Source of the DNA: Cupriavidus sp. AU9028 | GTDB lineage: Bacteria > Pseudomonadota > Gammaproteobacteria > Burkholderiales > Burkholderiaceae | Direction: 5' to 3' | Length of the DNA stretch: 64,000 bases | NCBI RefSeq assembly: GCF_019795295.1 | Contig: NZ_JAIMCG010000003.1 | Coordinates: 124,001-188,000, forward strand | Shown: positions 42,879-50,709 of the stretch, piece by piece | Layout: the number at the start of each line of letters is the position of its first letter | Numbering within the stretch: the first letter of the stretch is position 1 | Notes under the pieces: model-generated | Seen by the model: only the letters and a program-made list of their open reading frames with translations | Database searches by the model: none | Told to the model about the DNA's origin: nothing | Program-made: the position numbers and the translations under genes

Positions 42879-45226
42879 CGCACGAACCCGAGCGGCCGGC
42901 GCGCCCGCACCTCGGGCTTGACGGCATACTCCTGGCGCAGCTGTGCAAGGAATTCATCCGGCGTCAGCCGCTCGCCCAGCAGCGCGCACTGGCGCTTGAC
43001 CGTGGCGAAATCCCCCGGCGTCAAGCCGTCCATCGCCGCCAGTTCCGCGCGCATCGCCTCGGTCAGATCGCCCGCCTTGCCATCGAGGGCCTCGTCGATG
43101 AACATCGACTCCCGCTGTGGCGCCAGCAGCGGCATGAAACGGATCTTGAAGGAGAAACGACGCAGCGCCGCCTCGTCGATCCGGTCGAACAGATTGGTGG
43201 TGCAGATGAAGATGCCGTTGAAGCGCTCCATGCCCTGCAGCATCTCGTTGACTTCCGACACCTCGTAGTTGCGCACCGCCTGCTGCCGGCTCTGCATGAA
43301 GCTGTCGGCCTCGTCCAGCAGCAGCATCGCGCCATCCTCCTCCGCCCGCGCGAACATGGCCGCAATCTGCTGCTCGGTCTCGCCCACATACTTGCTCATC
43401 AGGTCGGAGGCGCGCCGCAGCATCAGCGGCAGGTCGAGCGCCGCGGCGATATGTTCGGCCAGCGCGGTCTTGCCGGTGCCCGGCGGGCCGTAGAAGCAGA
43501 GCGTGCCGCGCCCGCGCGCCTGCAGCGCTTCGATGATGCGCTCCACGCGATAGCGGGTCTCGAGATTGAGGCGGTCGAGCCGGTAATGGGTGACCACCGG
43601 CCGAGCCTCGGCCTCGGGCCGCAGACCCATCGCGCGGTCGGCATGATCGAGCTGGCGCAGCACCAGCGCCTCCGGCGACTCGCCCACCGCGGCTTCGGTC
43701 AGCTGCACGAAGCGCGCGGCCGACTGCACCTGCGCCGGCGTCAGCGTCTTGCGGGCCGCCAGCCCCGCGATGAATTCGTCGCTGACGGCCAGCCCGCCCA
43801 GATGCTTGCGGATGATGTTCTCCCGCACCTGCGGCGGTGGAATGCGCAGCTCCAGATGGAACTGGAAACGGCGCAGATAGGCCGGATCGATCTGGCGGAT
43901 GGAGTTCGAGATCCAGATCACCGGCACCGGATTGCGCTCCAGCGTCTGGTTGACCCACGCCTTGCCGTTGACCGAGGCGCGGGCATCCTCCTGTCCCAGC
44001 AGGCTCATCAACTCGCGCGTGTGCCCCCCGGGGAACACATCCTCGACCTCATCGAACAGCAGCACCGTATTGGCCCGTCCGCGCAGGAAGGCCTGCGACA
44101 CCTGCAAGGAGCGGTAGCGGTCCTTGCCGGACAGGCTGTTGCCATCGCGGTCCAGGCAATCGACTTCGTACAGCTCGCAGCCGGCCTCGCTGGCCAGCAG
44201 CCGCGCGAACTCCGTCTTGCCCGTTCCCGGCGGGCCGTAGATCAGCACATTGATCCCTTCGGCGTGCTCGCGCGTGGCACTGCTCAGCAGCGCGGTCAGA
44301 TAGCGGGCGTCGCTCTCCACGTGCGGATAGTCGGTGCTGGAAAGCGTCGGCGGGGCGGCCGGACGCGTGAACACCGCCATCATGTCCGCCTCGGTGGCGT
44401 AGTTGCCAACCAGCACGTGCAGCAGCCGGTCCGACAGCCGCATCAGGTCCCCAAGATCGGTGATGCTGTTCTCGGGCAACGGCTGCTCGATCAGGTTCAG
44501 CGTCTCCAGCCGCGACCCCGGCCGCAGCGAGGCGGCGACTTCGGCGGGGGTCGCCCCGGTCAGCCCGGCGAGGATATGGAATGCCTCCTGGCTGTGCGCC
44601 ACCTTGCAGTCGACCATCACCGCACGCAGGTCGCGCTTGTACTTGGCAAGGGCCGCATACAGCAACAGCTTGCGCTCGTGGTCCGGCAGGTCGAGCACGT
44701 GGCTGAGCATGTCGATGTTGCGCACCAGCAGGACCCGTTCGCCCTGCAGCCGGGCGGCCAGCGCGGCGCCGGAAATCTCGAACACCGTGAACAGGTCCTT
44801 GGCGTGGTGCTTGACGTATTCGTCCAGGTAGTAGAACAGCGCCCCTTCGTCGAAGGCGCTGTTCCACTGGCCGTGCCGCGCCAGGAATTCCTCCGGGCTG
44901 AGCCGCCCGGCACCCTTCCAGGCCGGCATGTCGGCGCAGCGCGCCGCCAGGAAGCGCTGGATGCGGACCACCACCCCGTATGGCCAGACCAGCTCCTGGG
45001 CGCAAACGGTCAGTACATCGTTGATGTTGCTGCGCAGGTTGAAGCGCGGGCCGAGGGCCACCACCACGCGCAATGCAAGCAGCGCACACATCCAGTCCAG
45101 CGCGGTGGAACTGGTACCGCCGGGGTTGGCGCGCAGCAGCGCCGTGCGCTCGTCGTCGATGCAGCGGTTCGGGTCCATGGGCGATATCCATTGGCGCGGC
45201 GGCCGGCCAACCTCGCCGGCCGTCAC
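42875..45226 (-). CDS. Tandem AAA-domain ATPase
   Basis: A 783-residue protein with two AAA modules after a 300-residue N-terminal region. Module 1 (about 310-500): Walker A GPPGTGKTEFARLL, Walker B VLLFDEVEDVF. Module 2 (about 575-740): Walker A GPPGTGKTALAEHI, Walker B AMLLLDEADSFM and the sensor segment FICTTNLFDRIDEAALRR. The N-terminal domain has no recognised family and no membrane helix. Such proteins act as unfoldases or remodelling machines; no partner gene is apparent. GTG 45226 and ATG 45178 are alternative starts. The stop overlaps that of murI. Confidence 0.8.
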   Translation of the reverse strand: MTAGEVGRPPRQWISPMDPNRCIDDERTALLRANPGGTSSTALDWMCALLALRVVVALGPRFNLRSNINDVLTVCAQELVWPYGVVVRIQRFLAARCADMPAWKGAGRLSPEEFLARHGQWNSAFDEGALFYYLDEYVKHHAKDLFTVFEISGAALAARLQGERVLLVRNIDMLSHVLDLPDHERKLLLYAALAKYKRDLRAVMVDCKVAHSQEAFHILAGLTGATPAEVAASLRPGSRLETLNLIEQPLPENSITDLGDLMRLSDRLLHVLVGNYATEADMMAVFTRPAAPPTLSSTDYPHVESDARYLTALLSSATREHAEGINVLIYGPPGTGKTEFARLLASEAGCELYEVDCLDRDGNSLSGKDRYRSLQVSQAFLRGRANTVLLFDEVEDVFPGGHTRELMSLLGQEDARASVNGKAWVNQTLERNPVPVIWISNSIRQIDPAYLRRFQFHLELRIPPPQVRENIIRKHLGGLAVSDEFIAGLAARKTLTPAQVQSAARFVQLTEAAVGESPEALVLRQLDHADRAMGLRPEAEARPVVTHYRLDRLNLETRYRVERIIEALQARGRGTLCFYGPPGTGKTALAEHIAAALDLPLMLRRASDLMSKYVGETEQQIAAMFARAEEDGAMLLLDEADSFMQSRQQAVRNYEVSEVNEMLQGMERFNGIFICTTNLFDRIDEAALRRFSFKIRFMPLLAPQRESMFIDEALDGKAGDLTEAMRAELAAMDGLTPGDFATVKRQCALLGERLTPDEFLAQLRQEYAVKPEVRARRPLGFVR

Positions 45227-45402
45227 CTCGTCCGTTGTCGTGCCATAGCGGCTGGCCGCATAGCATTTGTCCCGCCAGGCCGGGCAATGGTTGCACGGGC
45301 GCGGGTCATGCTGTCCCTATCCTATCGCTGTTTGTAGGGTTCCGGCCATTCTGCGGGGCCCGGATGACGCAGGCGGCGTCTGTGATTCCTGGTGCGCTCT
45401 CA

Positions 45403-45430
45403 ACAAATGGGAATCATTATCGTTTATACT
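45403..45430 (+). promoter_or_regulatory. Fur box and promoter of the tonB-exbB-exbD operon
   Basis: The 19-mer at 45403-45421 (ACAAATGGGAATCATTATC, beginning after CA) matches 14 of 19 positions of GATAATGATAATCATTATC. TATACT (45425-45430) is a good -10. Iron-bound Fur would block this promoter. The transcript would start about 60 bp before the 21-residue peptide gene. Confidence 0.75.
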
Positions 45431-45497
45431 CCGTTGCTGACACGTCGCCTGAGCGTGACGCTCCCCACCGGCTTTCACCCTATGGAGCATATTCATC

Positions 45498-45563
45498 ATG
45501 GAATTGCTGATTAGCCTGCTGGTGGGATTTGGAATCTCTCTGGTGCTGTTCCGCCGCAAGTGA
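45498..45563 (+). CDS. 21-residue hydrophobic peptide, first ORF of the Fur-regulated tonB operon
   Basis: The frame reads MELLISLLVGFGISLVLF, then RRK and TGA: one membrane helix with a basic C-terminal end. It lies between the Fur box/promoter and tonB. The TGA overlaps an in-frame GTG (45560) of the tonB reading frame as GTGA, which allows translational coupling. No strong ribosome-binding site precedes its ATG (weak TATGGAG at 45482-45488). It could be a leader or a tiny membrane partner. Expression is unproven. Confidence 0.5.
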   Translation: MELLISLLVGFGISLVLFRRK

Positions 45564-45646
45564 CAGCGGCCGGCCCAGGCCGGACCACAGACAAGAAAAC
45601 CCTCGGGCGACCCCGCAGCAAGGGAGCGCCGATATCGCTGTCTCAA

Positions 45647-46321
45647 ATGTTCGACCAACGTCTTCTCAAGATCACGCTTGCCGTACTGCTGTTCCATGCC
45701 GGGCTGCTCTATCTGATCCAGAGCGGCCTGGGGCGCAAACTGACCGAGGCCGTGGTCGCCCCGGAGATCGTGGCCCGGATCATTCCGCTGGAGCCACCGC
45801 AACAGGCTGCTCCGGAGCCGCCCAAGCCCCAGCCGAAAAAGGAACCGCCACCGCCCAAGGAGGTCAAGGTGACCAAGCCCCGGCCGGAGCCGAAGCCGCA
45901 GCCCAAGCGTGAGCCGCTGCCCGAGCCGGTGCCCGACCTGCCGCCTTCGCCGGCCGCGGTCGAAGTTCCGCCCGCTCCACCAGCTCCGCCAGAGCCGCCG
46001 GCGCCGCCGCCCGAACCCGCACCGCCGGTTGCCACCGGTCCGCGCTCGGTCAGCATCGGCGAGATCCAGTGCTCCACGCCGCAGCCGACCTATCCGTCGC
46101 AGTCGCGGCGCATGGGCGAGACCGGCAAGACCGTGGTGCGGCTGACCACCGACGAGAGCGGCCGCGTGGTGCGTACCGCGGTCGTGAGCTCGAGCGGATC
46201 GTCGCGCCTGGACCAGGCGGCGATGGACGCGGTGCAACGGATGCGCTGCAAACCCTATATGGAAAACGGCCGCGCGCTCGCCATCACGGCGCAGCAACCG
46301 GTCAATTTCGAACTCAACTGA
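45647..46321 (+). CDS. tonB: Energy transducer TonB
   Basis: A 224-residue protein delivering proton-motive energy to outer-membrane receptors. One N-terminal helix (ITLAVLLFHAGLLYLIQSGL) is followed by a long Pro/Lys/Glu-rich periplasmic spacer (about residues 50-135) and a C-terminal TonB domain (YPSQSRRMGETGKTVVRLTT... ALAITAQQPVNFELN). I start at ATG 45647 because MFDQRLLKI sits right before the helix. GTG 45560 would add 29 residues and would overlap the peptide gene, so it remains possible. exbB and exbD follow. Confidence 0.93.
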   Translation: MFDQRLLKITLAVLLFHAGLLYLIQSGLGRKLTEAVVAPEIVARIIPLEPPQQAAPEPPKPQPKKEPPPPKEVKVTKPRPEPKPQPKREPLPEPVPDLPPSPAAVEVPPAPPAPPEPPAPPPEPAPPVATGPRSVSIGEIQCSTPQPTYPSQSRRMGETGKTVVRLTTDESGRVVRTAVVSSSGSSRLDQAAMDAVQRMRCKPYMENGRALAITAQQPVNFELN

Positions 46322-46350
46322 TTTCTTTCGACGACTTACCAGGAACCATC

Positions 46351-47082
46351 ATGCAGGACCTCGGACTCTCCCATCTGTGGGCGCAAGGCGACTTCGTCAT
46401 GCGTGCGACTGCCATCATTCTGCTTGTCATGTCGCTCGCCTCCTGGATCGTGATCCTCACCAAGACCTGGGATCTGTTCCGGCTCAAGAAGATGGCGCAA
46501 GGCGCGGAAAAGCGCTTCTGGCACTCTGACGATTTCGACCATGCGCTGGAAACTCTCGGCGCCAGCGAACAGAACCCGTTCCGCACGCTGGCCCTGACCG
46601 GCAAGGAAGCCGCCCAGCACCACCGCGCCAGCCAGCCGCAGCTGCATGACGTGATGGACATCTCCGACTGGCTGACCCGCTCGCTCAAGAGCGCGATCGA
46701 CGAGGCCGTCTCGCGCATGCAATCGGGTCTGGCCATCCTCGCGTCGGTGGGTTCGACCGCGCCGTTCGTCGGCCTGTTCGGCACCGTCTGGGGCATCTAC
46801 CATGCGCTGATCGGCATTGGCGCCTCGGGCGTGCCGACCATCGACAAGGTCGCCGGTCCGGTGGGCGAGGCGCTGATCATGACCGCCTTCGGCCTGGCCG
46901 TCGCCATCCCGGCCGTGCTCGGCTACAACGCGCTGACCCGCGGCAACAAGGCCGTCATCTCGAAGCTGAACCGCTTCGCCCACGATCTGCACGCCTACTT
47001 CGTGACCGGTGCCCGCGTACGTCCGACCACCGCCCGTGCCGGCGCCGACGACAACGCCGTGCGCCTCGCGGTCAAGAACTGA
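46351..47082 (+). CDS. exbB: TonB-complex proton channel protein ExbB
   Basis: A 243-residue MotA/TolQ/ExbB family inner-membrane protein. An N-terminal helix (RATAIILLVMSLASWIVILTKTW) precedes a cytoplasmic loop and two long helices (LAILASVGSTAPFVGLFGTVWGIYHAL; LIMTAFGLAVAIPAVLGYNAL). The conserved TAPFVGLFGTVWGI and GEALIMTAFGLAVAIPAV motifs are present. It forms the pentameric proton channel with ExbD. It lies 29 bp after tonB. Confidence 0.94.
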   Translation: MQDLGLSHLWAQGDFVMRATAIILLVMSLASWIVILTKTWDLFRLKKMAQGAEKRFWHSDDFDHALETLGASEQNPFRTLALTGKEAAQHHRASQPQLHDVMDISDWLTRSLKSAIDEAVSRMQSGLAILASVGSTAPFVGLFGTVWGIYHALIGIGASGVPTIDKVAGPVGEALIMTAFGLAVAIPAVLGYNALTRGNKAVISKLNRFAHDLHAYFVTGARVRPTTARAGADDNAVRLAVKN

Positions 47083-47120
47083 TCGCGGCAGTCCAGGCTA
47101 ATAGGAAGCAAGGAAGCAAC

Positions 47121-47534
47121 ATGGCATTCGGAACTCTCGACGACAGCGATGACGCAGTCATGAGCGAGATCAATATGACGCCGCTGGTCGACGTCATGCT
47201 CGTGCTGCTGATCATCTTCATCATCACCATTCCGGTGATCAATCACGCGGTCAAGATCGACCTGCCGCGCGCCAGCAACCAGCCGAACGAGCCGAAGCCG
47301 GAGAACATCAACCTCTCCATCGACGCGGCGGGCAAGGTGTACTGGAATCAGCAGGAAATCGACGCGCCAACGCTGGAGGCGAACATCGCCCAGGCATCGC
47401 AGCAGCAGCCCCAGCCGGAACTGCATCTGCGCGCCGATCGCGAGGTCCGCTACGAGCGCGTAGCCGAAGTGATGGCCGCCGCCCAGAAGGGCGGCCTAGG
47501 CAAGATCGGCTTCATCACCGAACCGAAGCAGTAG
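47121..47534 (+). CDS. exbD: TonB-complex protein ExbD
   Basis: A 137-residue protein with a single N-terminal membrane helix carrying the essential Asp in MTPLVDVMLVLLIIFIIT, then a periplasmic domain. The start MAFGTLDDSDDAVMSEINMTPLVD matches relatives. It lies 38 bp after exbB, and a strong terminator follows (47577-47619). It closes the tonB operon. Confidence 0.94.
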   Translation: MAFGTLDDSDDAVMSEINMTPLVDVMLVLLIIFIITIPVINHAVKIDLPRASNQPNEPKPENINLSIDAAGKVYWNQQEIDAPTLEANIAQASQQQPQPELHLRADREVRYERVAEVMAAAQKGGLGKIGFITEPKQ

Positions 47535-47576
47535 ACCAGGGGCGTTGCCCTGCCCTGCTGGCCGACACACGCCACC

Positions 47577-47619
47577 GAACCCCACCTGCGCCATGCTGCC
47601 GGGTGGGGTTTTCGTTTTC
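47577..47619 (+). terminator. Rho-independent terminator of the tonB operon
   Basis: AACCCCACC (47578-47586) pairs with GGTGGGGTT (47602-47610), followed by TTCGTTTTC on the plus strand, 43 bp after the exbD stop. Confidence 0.8.
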
Positions 47620-47685
47620 GGACCGCCGCTTTGGACAACAACATCGCGCCGCAGCGAGCCCCTCAAAAAAATCGCTAGGCGCCCG

Positions 47686-47714
47686 TTGTAACGCGAACGA
47701 TTCTCATTTAACAT
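47686..47714 (+). promoter_or_regulatory. hemP promoter with Fur-box-like site
   Basis: TTGTAA (47686-47691) and TAACAT (47709-47714) are 17 bp apart. The spacer holds GCGAACGATTCTCATTTAA (47693-47711), which matches 11 of 19 positions of the Fur consensus, including GATTCTCATT, the common core before iron-regulated genes in these bacteria. Fur binding here would block the promoter. Confidence 0.6.
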
Positions 47715-47820
47715 GGGATATATCGCGGGTCGAGAGGCAATGCACCCGCTGCGCAAGCGCGGCGGCAGCCTGGCGCGCCGCCAACGATCCAACCCTGCAA
47801 ACGACGGAGTCCCCCTGCCG

Positions 47821-48168
47821 ATGAGCACGCTGACCCTTTCCCTGCCCCAGTCCGCAGCCACCCCGACCCGCGAGGTCACCCGCCGGCGCCTTTCGCTGCG
47901 CCGCGTCGAAGTCCGCCCGGACCGGCAGCAGGCGTCCACTGTCGAGCGCGACAATCGTGCGGCGCCGTCGGCGCTGGCCACCGTCAAGTCCGCGGTCGCC
48001 CGCCTGGAAGCGCTGGTGCGCGACAATCGCGCCGCGATCCCGTCGGGCGAAACCGCAGTCCCGCTGGACACCCTGATGGGCGGCGCCAACACGCTGGCGA
48101 TCCTGCACAACGGCGAGGTCTATACCCTGCGCAAGACCCGCTACGGCAAATTGATCCTGACCAAGTGA
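47821..48168 (+). CDS. hemP: Hemin uptake protein HemP (HmuP-like)
   Basis: A 115-residue protein whose C-terminal 30 residues carry the HemP domain: LMGGANTLAILHNGEVYTLR followed by KTRYGKLILTK. The remaining N-terminal part is low-complexity and basic. In related bacteria HemP/HmuP is a small regulator or accessory factor for haem uptake, induced by iron starvation. ATG at 47821 is used; an earlier in-frame ATG at 47713 would extend into the promoter. The canonical protein is 50-80 residues, so this one is long at the N terminus. Confidence 0.8.
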   Translation: MSTLTLSLPQSAATPTREVTRRRLSLRRVEVRPDRQQASTVERDNRAAPSALATVKSAVARLEALVRDNRAAIPSGETAVPLDTLMGGANTLAILHNGEVYTLRKTRYGKLILTK

Positions 48169-48210
48169 CAGGCCACGCGGCTGCCGCAGGGACAAGGCAG
48201 CCGAGGCAAA

Positions 48211-48236
48211 CAAAAAGGGACGGCATCACCGTCCCC
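48211..48236 (-). terminator. Minus-strand terminator, copy A
   Basis: GGGACGG-TGATG-CCGTCCC followed by TTTTT on the minus strand. It is nearly identical to copy B at 48903-48929, with the repeat array between them. No minus-strand gene ends right here. Confidence 0.65.
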
Positions 48237-48255
48237 CTACTGCCGACATAGCTTC

Positions 48256-48902
48256 GTCGTCCCCACGAAGGCGGGGACCCAGTGGCTTTCGAGAAACGCT
48301 GGATTCCCGCTTTCGAGAAAACGACGCCTCGGAGTTCATGCTTTGCCAGCGACGGGTTCGGCTTCGCCCGTCCACGACTGCTCACCATGCACGTCGTCCC
48401 CGCGAAGGCGGGGACCCAGTGGCTTTCAAAGACGCTGGATTCCCGCATTCCCGGGAACGACGCCTCGGTAGTTCACGCTCTGCCAGCAACGAGGTTCCGC
48501 TTCGCCCGTCCACGACTGCTCACCATGCACGTCGTCCCCGCGAAGGCGGGGACCCAGTGGCTTTCAAAGACGCTGGATTCCCGCATTCGCGGGAACGACG
48601 CCTCGGTAGTTCACGCTCTGCCAGCAACGGGGTTCGGCTTCGCCCGTCCACGACTGCTCACCATGCACGTCGTCCCCGCGAAGGCGGGGACCCAGTGACT
48701 CTCGAGAAACGCTGGATTCCCGCATTCGCGGGAACGACGCCTCGGTAGTTCACGCTCTGCCAGCAACGAGGTTCGGCTTCGCCCGTCCACGACTGCTCAC
48801 CAGGCACGTCGTCCCCGCGAAGGCGGGGACCCAGTGGCTTTCGAGAAACGCTGGATTCCCGCTTTCGAGAAAACGACCCCTCGGTTGTTCATGCTCTGTC
48901 AG
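48256..48902. repeat. Five-copy tandem array of about 138 bp with palindromic core
   Basis: GTCGTCCCC begins at 48256, 48393, 48531, 48669 and 48808: spacings 137, 138, 138, 139. Each copy contains the hairpin CCCCGCGAAGGCGGGG, then CGCTGGATTCCCGC...GCGGGAACGACGCCTCGG, then GTTCACGCTCTGCCAGCAACG and TTCGCCCGTCCACGACTGCTC. The first and last copies are the most diverged (CCCGCTTTCGAGAAAACGAC). A 138-base period is a multiple of three, so an open frame persists on the plus strand with 46-residue periodicity, but I see no sign that it is a gene. Confidence 0.85.
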
Positions 48903-48929
48903 CAAAAAGGGACGGCATCGCCGTCCCTT
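48903..48929 (-). terminator. Minus-strand terminator, copy B (HbpS/GlcG-like gene)
   Basis: GGGACGG-CGATG-CCGTCCC followed by TTTTT on the minus strand, 24 bp after the stop of the HbpS/GlcG-like gene. It is a near copy of the hairpin at 48211-48236. Confidence 0.8.
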
Positions 48930-48952
48930 CCGCTTCGTGCGAGCCGCAGGGC

Positions 48953-49360
48953 TTACAGGCCCAGCGCCGCGATGCCGGCGCGCCCGATCTGCGCATCTTC
49001 GGTCGACTTGACGCCCGAGACGCCGACCGCGCCCACGACCTGCCCCTGCACCACGATGGGCACGCCACCTTCCAGCATGCCGTGCAGCACCGGTGCCGTC
49101 ATGAACGAATAGCGGCCGTTGTTGATCATGTCTTCGTAAACCTTCGACTCCCGGCGGCCCAGTGCCGAGGTGCGGGCCTTCTCGGTAGCGATATACGCCG
49201 AGATCGGCGCCGCCCCGTCCAGACGCTGCAGCGCCAGCAGATGACCGCCGTCGTCCACGATGGCGATGGACACCGCCCAGTGGTGATTGCGGGCTTCCTG
49301 TTCGGCCGCGGCCAGCACCTTCTTCACGTCGTCCGCGCCCAATACGGTCTTTTGCTGCAT
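48953..49360 (-). CDS. HbpS/GlcG-family (DUF336) protein
   Basis: A 135-residue single-domain protein of the GlcG/HbpS family. Family marks are the helix KKVLAAAEQEARNHHWAVSIAIVDDGGHLLALQRLDGA and the C-terminal GVPIVVQGQVVGAVGVSG. Members include haem-binding sensors and uncharacterised cytoplasmic proteins. No signal peptide is visible. The nearness to hemP and tonB could suggest a haem role, but that is only context. It is transcribed alone with a terminator close behind. Confidence 0.82.
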   Translation of the reverse strand: MQQKTVLGADDVKKVLAAAEQEARNHHWAVSIAIVDDGGHLLALQRLDGAAPISAYIATEKARTSALGRRESKVYEDMINNGRYSFMTAPVLHGMLEGGVPIVVQGQVVGAVGVSGVKSTEDAQIGRAGIAALGL

Positions 49361-49455
49361 TCCTCTCTCCTCGGTTCACACACACAAACGAGCCGGCAGT
49401 ATAGCGCCCGCTCCACACGCGGGCCAAGGCGGGCTAACCCGCCCGCGGAAAGCAG

Positions 49456-49481
49456 AAAGGCTCCCGCAAGGGAGCCTTTCC
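49456..49481. terminator. Bidirectional terminator hairpin
   Basis: GAAAGGCTCCC-GCAA-GGGAGCCTTTC is a near-perfect stem with A/T ends on both sides. It lies 28 bp after the stop of the His-rich protein gene (minus strand). Confidence 0.75.
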
Positions 49482-49508
49482 GACGTCGATGGGCGACAGG
49501 AGTGCCGC

Positions 49509-49856
49509 TCAGTCCCGGCCATGCCAATGGCGGTGGCCATGGCCGCCGCCGTGTCCGTGCCCGTGACCATGCGGGTGGCCATGGTAGTAACGCGGCGGAC
49601 GATCATGGTACCGGGGCGGCGGACCGTAATAGCGCGGCGGCCCGTAGTAGCGCCCTGGATGCACCACCACGGGCGGCGGACCATAGTAGACAGGGGCCGG
49701 CGCCACCACCACCGGCGGGCCGTAATAGGCCGGCGGCGGCGGATAGAAGCCGTTCCCGGGCACGCCGATGACGACGCCCACATCGACGCGGGCCATCGCG
49801 GCGCCGGACGCCATCGCGGCCAGCACGCCGAGCCCCGCCAGCAACCAACGTTTCAT
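49509..49856 (-). CDS. Exported Pro/Tyr-rich protein with His/Gly-rich tail
   Basis: A 115-residue protein. The signal peptide is MKRWLLAGLGVLAAMASGAAMA, cleaved after AMA near residue 22. The mature protein has no cysteine. The middle is rich in PPxYYGPP units (PPPPAYYGPPVVV, VYYGPPPVVV, RYYGPPRYYGPP). The tail has about 12 His in the last 25 residues (HGHPHGHGHGHGGGHGHRHWHG). The His-rich tail could bind Ni, Zn or Cu (inference). Similar low-complexity exported proteins are common in these bacteria and have no assigned role. Confidence 0.8.
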   Translation of the reverse strand: MKRWLLAGLGVLAAMASGAAMARVDVGVVIGVPGNGFYPPPPAYYGPPVVVAPAPVYYGPPPVVVHPGRYYGPPRYYGPPPRYHDRPPRYYHGHPHGHGHGHGGGHGHRHWHGRD

Positions 49857-50028
49857 GATCTGCTCCTGGCAGCATTCGTTTGAGTTAGCTGTATTCTAGG
49901 CCCGGAATGGATCACAGGTGCAACGGCACATCGGAGGTTGTTACCGGCCATTACAGCGCTGGGGCTGCCGTCCCATGCGGCGAACTTGCGCGGCATCGCC
50001 GCAGCCACGACAATACCGGGCTTGGCAT

Positions 50029-50115
50029 GCGGCCGTGGAGAAATTGGTAGACTCAGCAGACTTAAAATCTGCCGCCTTTCCAGGCTTACGGGTTCGAGTC
50101 CCGTCGGCCGCACCA
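50029..50115 (+). tRNA. tRNA-Leu (TAA anticodon)
   Basis: Acceptor GCGGCCG pairs with CGGCCGC; CCA is encoded. The anticodon loop CTTAAAA carries TAA. A long variable arm (CCGCCTTTCCAGGCTTAC region) marks a class II tRNA, and the T-loop is GGTTCGAGTCC. Confidence 0.95.
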
Positions 50116-50171
50116 GCAGCAGCGCTACGGCCCGCGGTGCTGCCCGGCACCACATCCCCTTGGCGGCACCC

Positions 50172-50681
50172 CTAGCGATATTCCAGCAATCGCCGCAGCC
50201 GCTGCTCGGTCATCGTCACGAAGCAGTCGGCGATTACCACCGATTCCAGTGTGCCGCCGGCGAACGCCTCTCCCGCCTTCGGGCACTTCGATTCCTTGTC
50301 CCGGATCCAGCGGCGCTGCTCGCGCTGCAGTTGCGCCCTGCCCGCGTCGTCCCGCGACGCCATCAACTGCTGGTAGCGCGCATTCAGCTGGCGGTCGGCG
50401 TCCTTGAATCGCCGGTCGAGGCAAACCCGCATGTCGAGCGTGACGGCGAGATCCAGTCCCTGGCAGATGCCCGCCGCTTCCACCGTATCGGGGACGCTCG
50501 CCTGCGACGGGGCGCTGGCCGGGAGCGGGCTGGGCCGGCCTTCCGCGGGGGCTTGAGCGATGTCAGCCCGAGGCACCTGGCCCTCTCCTGTCTGGTCGAG
50601 GCAGCCGGCCAGCGCGATGGTGGCGATCAACACGGCGGTCGCCGCCGGAACGGCAAGCACGGGGAGATGCGGTCTTGTCAT
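50172..50681 (-). CDS. LprI-like (DUF1311) lipoprotein
   Basis: A 169-residue exported protein with a lipobox (ALAGC, Cys at about residue 27) after a hydrophobic segment, so it is probably a lipoprotein. The C-terminal domain is DUF1311/LprI-like: CLDRRFKDADRQLNARYQQLMASRDDAGRAQLQREQRRWIRDKESKC. Mycobacterial LprI inhibits lysozyme, but for the wider family this is unproven. A Pro/Ala-rich linker separates the lipobox from the domain. It lies 28 bp before the yeiH stop on the same strand, downstream of yeiH. Confidence 0.8.
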   Translation of the reverse strand: MTRPHLPVLAVPAATAVLIATIALAGCLDQTGEGQVPRADIAQAPAEGRPSPLPASAPSQASVPDTVEAAGICQGLDLAVTLDMRVCLDRRFKDADRQLNARYQQLMASRDDAGRAQLQREQRRWIRDKESKCPKAGEAFAGGTLESVVIADCFVTMTEQRLRRLLEYR

Positions 50682-50709
50682 CCACCTTCCTCTGAATCGG
50701 AAGGCTCCT

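Noticed and set aside
48282-48698. 138-residue plus-strand ORF with 46-residue periodicity
   Set aside because: It is a reading of the 138-bp tandem repeats, whose length is divisible by three. It has no ribosome-binding site and no recognisable protein pattern.
48256-48902. Possible CRISPR array
   Set aside because: The units are about 138 bp of near-identical sequence without unique spacers, and no cas gene is present in the window.
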